Part shown: positions 57,872 to 64,000 of the stretch, in pieces
How the letters are laid out: each line of letters starts with the position of its first letter
How positions within the stretch are numbered: the first letter of the stretch is position 1
NCBI GenBank assembly: GCA_038501785.1
Contig: JBAMJR010000168.1
Coordinates: forward strand, 1,784,001-1,848,000
From: Myoxocephalus aenaeus
Lineage: Eukaryota > Chordata > Actinopteri > Perciformes > Cottidae
DNA length: 64,000 bases
Direction: 5' to 3'
Notes under the pieces: model-generated
Database searches by the model: none
What the model saw: the letters and a program-made list of their open reading frames with translations, nothing else
What the model was told of the DNA's origin: nothing
Position numbers and translations under genes: made by a program

Positions 57872-58272
57872 GGTTCATAATATTATCCGTAGTCCCACAA
57901 CAGTGTCTGAATGACGGCCGCTGCCAGCGCTGGTTCTGGCGAAGCAGCAGCAGTTTCATTCGGGACCGGCAAGACGGCGGTGATGACGGGCGGAGCTTCT
58001 CAACGCTGATTCTCAACGCTGATTGGCTGCCGCAACTTTGCGTCACGCGAATTCTCCGCTGGAGTTGGGAGAATTCAACTCGCGTGAATTCGCGCCGCGT
58101 CCTTCGCTCTGTTCGCCCCTCGTCAAACGCTCTGTTCGCGCCGCCTCAAACGCGTCTATCGCGCCGCCCCGCGAAAAAATCGCCGATTCGCGGGGCGGCG
58201 CGTCTGTGGATTGATTTTGCATGTAATCTGGTCGCGCCGCAAATTCGCGCCGCGTCCGGTGTGAACACGGCA
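57872..58272 (-). repeat. Harbinger MITE fragment
   Basis: Shares ggttcataatattatccgta, ccagcgctggttctgg and tgattggctgccgcaacttt with 34790-34960 (reverse strand) and ends CCGGTGTGAACACGGCA at 58272 followed by TAA. The other terminus is missing. Confidence 0.7.
58160..58202. repeat. Hairpin, 16-bp GC-rich arms, 11-base loop
   Basis: Arms 58160-58175 and 58187-58202, exact. Within the Harbinger MITE fragment; this region is GC-skewed, so less surprising than the others. Confidence 0.9.
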
Positions 58273-59064
58273 TAATGTCTTCTGCTGCGCACACGGCTCT
58301 GCTGCGGAAGAACACACACACGAAAAGCCTAAAAGAGCGCTGTGCAATAAATAAGCATGAAGAAACATTGACGCTGGTCTGTTGCCATCATTGTGCTTTG
58401 GGAAAATCAAGTCGGGAACAGAGAGGCGGTACAGCAGTTTTTACGTGCCGTGGAGAGCGCACACACAACACTTGCAATTCCACCCCTCCCCCACTGATCC
58501 CACAGACAAAAGCTCCACTTCTTAGCGGTCAGAATCCTTTTTAATTATGTCGTAAAGCGTTAACTTTAGAAGAATTACAGTAATATGAATCACTTTCTGT
58601 CGCCGGAGACAGGGTTTGTACTACAACAGTTTTAGAGTTGTAAAATCTCCATCCATCTGATACTGGCCCGGCCCGTCTGTCAAATTTTTTAATTCAATGT
58701 GGCCCCTGAGCCAAAAAGTTTGCCCACCCCTGCTCCAGACCCATCATCTTCATGATCTCCCTGTAGAGTACAACAAAACATGTTAACCTTAGGCAATTCT
58801 AGTATGATCCCAGACCCATGATGGTAATGCTTCATGAAAGGGCATCTGTTGTTCAGACAGATACGAGACCTGTGGAACTTATTCAAAGACTATGTTATGA
58901 GCAACGATTATTGTCACATACACCATCTCTCATGCAAAGTCAGGGGAAGAGCCCAAGTGTGGTGTCTAACAATAGGCTACATAAATATTACAGCTCACAC
59001 TTTATAGCTACGTGGACAAACAGCTCCGGCATCGGTCACCCATTGTTTAACGGTTCACGTTTCG

Positions 59065-59454
59065 ATTAAAAGTCCAGGACTTTTCGCAGATGACATTATT
59101 ACCTATCTCCAAAATCCCAACTCCTGTATTCCAAAACTTATGACAATTTTGGCTGACTATGGTCGGATGTCGGGCTATAAACTGATCACAAAAACACAGG
59201 TACTCTCTCTTAATTACACGCCAAGCAAGGCAAATAGGCAGACATATAAACTGAAGTGGGAAGCAAAATCATTAAAATATCTGGGAGTGTTAATTACTCC
59301 GGAAATGAACAAAATATATGAAACAAATTACAATATAATAAAATGATAGGATACATAAAGATATAACAAAATGGTCAACACTAGTCTTGGATTTCAGTTC
59401 AAGAATTGCGGTGGTAAAAATGAACATACTGCCAAGGCTGCTCTACCGCTTATC
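59065..59454 (+). pseudogene. L1 ORF2 fragment, left part
   Basis: LFADDIITYLQNPNSCIPKL (Y/F-A-D-D region), MTILADYGRMSGYKL, LNYTPSKANRQTYKLKWEAK, LKYLGVLITPEMNKIYETNY and RIAVVKMNILPRLLYRLS. This parallels 45850-46210 of the other L1. It continues beyond the inserted element at 62376. Confidence 0.85.
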
Positions 59455-59724
59455 TAGGGTGACCAGATTTGAGTTTGTGAAAAAGAGGACACTTCGTTCC
59501 GGGAGGAGGAGGAGGAGGAGGAGGAGGAGGACGACGACAACACTTCGTTCTGGGGGGGGGGGGGGTAGCAGTAGTGTGCAGCACAGTGTTTTTCAACCTT
59601 TTTTGAGCCGCGGCACATTTTTTACAATAAAAAAAGCCCGCGGCACACCAACAACCAAATTTTTTACAAAAGTCACATTGTAGCATAATACAGCATATAT
59701 GATGACGATTTAAGTCTCTTAAAT

Positions 59725-60049
59725 TGTGGTGGTTAAGGTGAGGACCCAAATGCCAGAGAACGGTTGAAAAAGTAAATTTATTTAAACAGAAATGAGGAAA
59801 GGCTTCCAAAAAACACTACTAAACATAAAGGTGGACAATCTTACTCACGGGGAAGGAACACGGAGGAAACAGACAACCAAAAACGCAGTACAATCCCACA
59901 CTGAGGCAGGAGACAAACAGGGGTTAAATACACTGGGGAGGGCAGGGAAAACAATCAGGGACAGGGGCAGGAAGTGCAGGAAACACAGAGGACACACAAG
60001 ACAAGGACTACAAAATAAAGCAGGAAACAGACAAACTCACATCATGACA
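59725..60049 (-). repeat. Solo LTR, TGTCACG family
   Basis: TGTGGTGGTT (59725) to ATCATGACA (60049). The middle (gaagtgcaggaaacacagag, gacacacaagacaaggacta) matches 52130-52170. It lies against the stop of the hAT transposase frame. A clean target duplication was not seen. Confidence 0.7.
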
Positions 60050-60050
60050 C

Positions 60051-61787
60051 TTACTCAGTGTGAGCCTGTTGGGATGAACACAGAGCTGATATCCTGGCAG
60101 GAACTGAAGAAAGGCACACACGTAGCTCTTCTTCAACTGCTCTCAGTCTCTCTCTGTTTTTTGTTTTTATAGCAGCCATGCTTGAAAAGCTCATCTCACA
60201 CAAATATGTTGTGGAAAATGGGAGCAATGTGGAAATTGCTCTGTTTGCCAGAATGGGGAACTCCTTGGCAACTGTCAACCAAAAACTGTCCAAAGGTAGA
60301 TCGGAAAAGCTCAGCTTTAAACCACGGCCTTGTCTCAGTTCAGTTAGTTCCTCCTGCTCGTGCAAAGTCATGTCCTTTCCCAAAGCTGTTGCTGAGCTAT
60401 ATGGGTCCCTAACCCAGTCAAGGCATTCAGTGGAGGTTGAGGGGAAATACAATGACAACTTCTCCTCAAGAGTGTTTAAGTGTCTACCTATTATTTCACA
60501 TAATGCAGCAGTGTTGACATCTCCTTGTCTTTTCTGGGTGAGGGGGAACATGTCCAGATTGGCACTTTTAACATGTTGCTGCCAGAGGTGCACTTTCGAA
60601 TGGAATCCATTAATTTTGTCTGTGCTTGTGAGCAGGTTTTCATGTCGGCCTTGCATCCGCGTGTTCAGTTCATTCAGGTGCTGACATATATCTGCCATGT
60701 ATGCCAGCCTTGCACACCACTCATCACTGGCGAGCAACTTTGCATCATCAGACCTCTCATCAGTCAAAAACACTTTCATTTCCTCCCGCAGCTCATAGAC
60801 ACGGGCCAGCACTTTGCCGCGCGACAACCACCGGACTTCTGTGTGGAGCAACAGGGCTGTATGCTCCGCTCCCATTTCCTCACATAACAACGCAAATATG
60901 CGGCTTTTCAGAGGTCTTGTCTTGACGAAGTTAACCATGCGCACGACATCAGTCAACACAGGAGCTAGGTCTGCTGGTAACGTTTTGGCGACGAGCGCCT
61001 CGCGGTGCAAAAAACAGTGCGTAAGAACAACATCTGGGTGTCTCTCTCTCACCCTGCTCACGAAGCCTTTGATGCGCCCGACCATGGCTGCTGCTCCATC
61101 AGTGCAGACACTCGTGCAGTTTTCCCACTGAAGTCCACCTTGTTCCAGATATTCTGATGTGACCCGAAAAATTTCCTCTCCTGTTAAATCTTCTCCAAAA
61201 CAATGCTTTCGATGTCTGCAGACATGTCACCAATACGTCTGGCAATTACGTCTGTTATCTGACAGCGGGACTTTAGCAACTTCATGAACCGCGTCAGGGC
61301 CGAGCATCTCATTCACGATGGCTTTGCAGGCAGGTAGGATTAATGACTCTGCCACAGTGTGTGAGCTTTTTGATTTGGCCACCAGTTCAGCTACTAAGTA
61401 GCTAGCTTTGAGAGCTTTCTCCGACACTTTTGTGGTTTTCCTCATAAAAGTTACCTGTTTTTCATTTTGTGTGCGCAGGCGAACAAAATATTCCCTGTTT
61501 TTGCTGTTGAGTGACGGGTGTTTTGTCTCGAGGTGACGCTTCAGCTTGCTTGGGACCATGGCGCTGTTTGCTAGTTTTTCCCCACATACCATGCATAGCG
61601 GGATCGGTGCAGTCGGATCCCCGGTGAAAGTAAATCCAAACGAAAGATAAGTTTCACTGTACTGCCTCGAGCTCACACTTTTTTCTTTTTTTTTACCAGC
61701 ACTTGTACTGGGCTTTTCATCCGGGTTAGATGGTAGCACAGGGCCCAGTTCAGAGTCTGCATTTATCCTCTTGAAATATTTCTCCAT
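60051..61787 (-). pseudogene. ZBED5/SCAND3-like hAT transposase with a catalytic gap
   Basis: Minus strand. Start [20 protein letters not shown] (61787). BED finger [20 protein letters not shown] with HLETKH. Then [19 protein letters not shown] and [13 protein letters not shown], where a frame break (near 61240) leads to [18 protein letters not shown] and a stop. The next part is missing: sequence resumes in the region before [20 protein letters not shown] (second D), so the first catalytic D is deleted. The long frame 61085-60051 has [49 protein letters not shown] and [20 protein letters not shown] (E, dimerisation). It ends at the LTR junction. Cannot be active. Confidence 0.88.
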
Positions 61788-62375
61788 CGCCGTTCTTCAC
61801 CACAACCTCTCCCGCGCATCATTTAATTCTACTATCTTAAATTAACAAGGTAATTATTGCGCTACCTACTGCCACCCACTGGCATGGAAGAGTATTTAAT
61901 TACTCGGCCAGTCACTCAGACGGCAACAGTCGGCTCAGACGCTCAACAATGGCAAATTATTTGCGGCATCTAAATAATATTTTTTGGGACCATTAAGTGA
62001 AATTGGACATTTTCCCACGGCACACCTGACGATCTCTCACGGCACACTGGTGTGCCGCGGCACACTGGTTGACAATCACTGGTGTAGCATGCCGTGAACT
62101 TACATTTACGTTGAGATCGGTCGACCAATGACAGTTCTCTCTACAGTCAGAGCTTGCGCAAGAAGGTGGAACGTGAGGGAGATACCATTTCCAAAACTTG
62201 TAAGGGGGTAATAACTATTTTCCCGGACGTACCATTTCCAAAACTTGTAAGGGGGTAATAACTATTTTCCCGGACGTAGCAAAATCCCGGACGTTTTTGG
62301 AATCCCTGCCGGACGCTTTTTTTAGGTCTCGAAAAGAGGACATGTCCGGGAAAAAGAGGACGTCTGGTCACCCTA

Positions 62376-63520
62376 TCTTATCACTTCCAGTCAAAATCTC
62401 AGTTTACAGCATGGGACAAACAGATATCCCGGTTTATCTGGGCAGGAGCAAGGCCAAGGGTAAAACTTAAGACACTACAAATTGACAAGGAGAACGGAGG
62501 CCTACCACTACCAAATCTCAGAATATTATTACGTGGCTCAATTGAGATACATGGTTTATTGGTGCTCCCCGGAGTATCAAGCGGGATGGAAACATATTGA
62601 CTTAAATCTGGGCCAATCTCAACCCCAGGCCAGGCTAGGTGGAAAATAATATACTGACCACAAGGGAGATAATTCCATTATAGAAGAAACACTGAACATT
62701 TGGAAGGAGATAGTAAAGAAATACAAACTGGAAGGAGACAGTAAACTTCTGATCTGGCCCTCTCAGACCACCAGGTTTAGACCTGGACAGACAGATAATA
62801 CTTATGTACGCTGGAGAGAAAGAGGAATCATGTACACTTAGAGGGAAAAAGTTTTAAAAGTTTTTCAAAAGAGAATTTAATTTAGAAAACAGGGACCTGT
62901 TCAGATATTTACTGCTAAGACACTTTTATGATACAAATAAAAAAAGGAATATCAGCAGAAGGTAATGAAGTGATTGAAGTGTTGACGGGTGCTTACAAGC
63001 AAACCCCCTCAAAGCTGGTCTCCAAACTGTACAGTAGTTTACAAAAACGAAACGGAAGAAACACACTATGTAAAACTGAAATGGGAAGTAGAACTGAACA
63101 TTGAACTGTTGAAGAGTGATTGGCATTCCATGTGTAGAACGCAACAAACTTCCACTAGTTCTAGAAGATGGAGGGAATTTGGTTGAAATAACTTAATCTG
63201 CTTTTTCATTACACCCCACACAAAATATAAACAATTGGGTAAAGAGCAGCCATGCTGGAGAGCGTGTGGGCTGATGAATGCCAACCACTCACAAATTTTT
63301 TGGACATGTATAAAAGTTATTATTAAGAGTTATTCAGATTCTGGAGGAGATCTTATGCTACAAGATCCCCAGGGACCCAAGGACTGGGACTGATACCTGT
63401 CGCTATAATTCAGAAGAAGGACATCTACCTCTTTTAAAATTCTGACACTCGCCAAGGTGCTGGCTGAAAAGTGATCCTCCAAGCCCAGGACAGTGGCTGG
63501 ACATTGTAGAGGAGATACTA
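62376..63520 (+). pseudogene. L1 ORF2 fragment, right part
   Basis: Continues the L1 interrupted at 59454: SQFTAWDKQISRFIWAGARP-like text around 62395-62460 (frame broken) and LKTLQIDKENGGLPLPNL, then decayed C-terminal domain with FNLENRDLFRYLLLRHFYDT, WEVELNIELLKSDWHSMCR and, at the end, PGQWLDIVEEI. Stops are frequent. It ends at the hAT at 63524. Confidence 0.75.
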
Positions 63521-63523
63521 CAT

Positions 63524-64000
63524 CAGTGATTCTTAACCATAGGGCCGCGGCCCCCCATTGGGCCGCAAGCGCCACCTAGAGGGCCGCCAAAACCTTTTCG
63601 TTTTCACCTGTGGGCCGTGGGGACGCATAGGTAATGAATTGAAGACAGCAGAGATATTACTGTTGTCCATGAGACGCTCAGTTACAATACAGCTTCCCAC
63701 CACTTGGTGGCGGTAATGAGTCAGTCAGTTGTGTAACAGGCTCCAGCCAGCTGTTAGCCTGTAGCAAAAGTTATAGAGAAGTATTTAAAACGAAAACATG
63801 AAGATGAAGGTGCTGCTGAACACCCTGACTTCACGAAGTAGAGCTTTGTGAACGGAGGTAACGAGGCGGAGCCCTGAGCCCAGTGTGTGGAGTGAGGGCT
63901 AGCAACGCTAGCCTCGCTAACTCTAGCTAACGCAGCACTGAAGGCTTCACAGCTAAAATGCGACTGAAGGGTTTTAATAACTCAGTTTGTGAAAATTGGA
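63524..64000 (+). mobile_element. hAT element (CAGTGATTCTTAACC family), cut by window edge
   Basis: Begins CAGTGATTCTTAACCATAGG. Coding-like DNA from 63782 reads KYLKRKHEDEGAAEHPDFTK, then a stop, SFVNGGNEAEP, a stop and further N-terminal sequence. Relatives at 10928-11220 and 28262-28600. The rest lies beyond position 64000. Confidence 0.8.

Larger units (their letters stand above)
57594..58732. mobile_element. hAT element with perfect 8-bp duplication
   Basis: Ends CAGAGGTGGGCAAACTACGG (57594) and AAGTTTGCCCACCCCTG (to 58732). ctccagac on both sides (57586-57593, 58733-58740). Inside are two inverted arms of about 128 bp (57744-57871 and 58317-58443) enclosing Harbinger-MITE sequence. No coding region. 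Confidence 0.92.
59584..62081 (-). mobile_element. ZBED/SCAND3-type hAT element, 2.5 kb
   Basis: Ends CAGTGTTTTTCAACC (59584) and GGTTGACAATCACTG (to 62081). Flanks gtgcagca and gtgtagca match 7 of 8. It carries a minus-strand transposase pseudogene and, 3' of it, a solo LTR. Confidence 0.85.
59455..62375. mobile_element. Second TAGGGTGACCAGA element, with nested hAT
   Basis: Ends TAGGGTGACCAGATTTGAG (59455) and GTCTGGTCACCCTA (to 62375). Flanks gcttatc and tcttatc match 6 of 7. It interrupts L1 coding sequence. Its own sequence shares GAGTTTGTGAAAAAGAGGAC and AGAGGACATGTCCGGG with the 53814 copy. It contains a (GGA)n run (59501-59530), a G-run, a 47-bp tandem pair (62184-62277), and the hAT at 59584-62081. 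Confidence 0.88.

Overview
This window reads as an accessory, transposon-filled stretch of a ray-finned (teleost) fish genome. The support is the repeat mixture: L2-type LINEs with an (ATTC)n tail, fish L1, Tc1 (DD34E), several hAT families with Charlie/Tol2-style ends, PIF/Harbinger with its MYB partner, piggyBac-type TTAA elements, Gypsy LTR elements of two domain orders, and intron-bearing IS630-like transposases. I found no exon I would assign to a conserved single-copy host gene.

Layout. 1-5103: minus-strand Ty3/Gypsy element of conventional order, running off the left edge and broken by an LTR-like segment and a hAT. 5128-8733: hAT remnant with a BED-finger exon, an LTR plus gag N-terminus on the minus strand, and a hAT (7300-8023) with a perfect 8-bp target duplication. 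8983-11220: solo LTR, L2 fragment, unknown DNA, hAT 5' end. 11446-16826: two inverted piggyBac-like copies flanking a GTF2IRD2-type hAT. 17076-25734: two adjacent minus-strand genes, one C2H2-finger/DDE-like and one SAM-domain, the second split by a Harbinger element. 25922-30821: piggyBac MITE, L2, Gmr1-like Gypsy element. 30822-35590: two IS630-like transposase pseudogenes in opposite orientation, one split by a Harbinger MITE. 35976-41902: ZBED-type hAT pseudogene split by a younger hAT whose seven-exon gene is open throughout. 41905-42701 and 53536-54690: an inverted duplication. 42945-48736: a hAT containing a Tc1 containing an L1. 48737-53130: an integrase gene and a small convergent partner gene, separated by a solo LTR that itself carries a hAT. 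54691-64000: more hAT, Harbinger, LTR and L1 fragments, including a second, larger TAGGGTGACC element with a nested hAT.

Most coding units are pseudogenes with frameshifts. The clear exception is the spliced hAT gene at 36851-40810 (780 codons plus stop by my splice model). The least classifiable and most interesting units are the C2H2/DDE plus SAM gene pair, the integrase plus partner pair, the TAGGGTGACC family with 6-7 bp duplications, and a scatter of perfect short-loop hairpins in unrelated contexts. All splice sites and joins were read by eye; none was checked by alignment.
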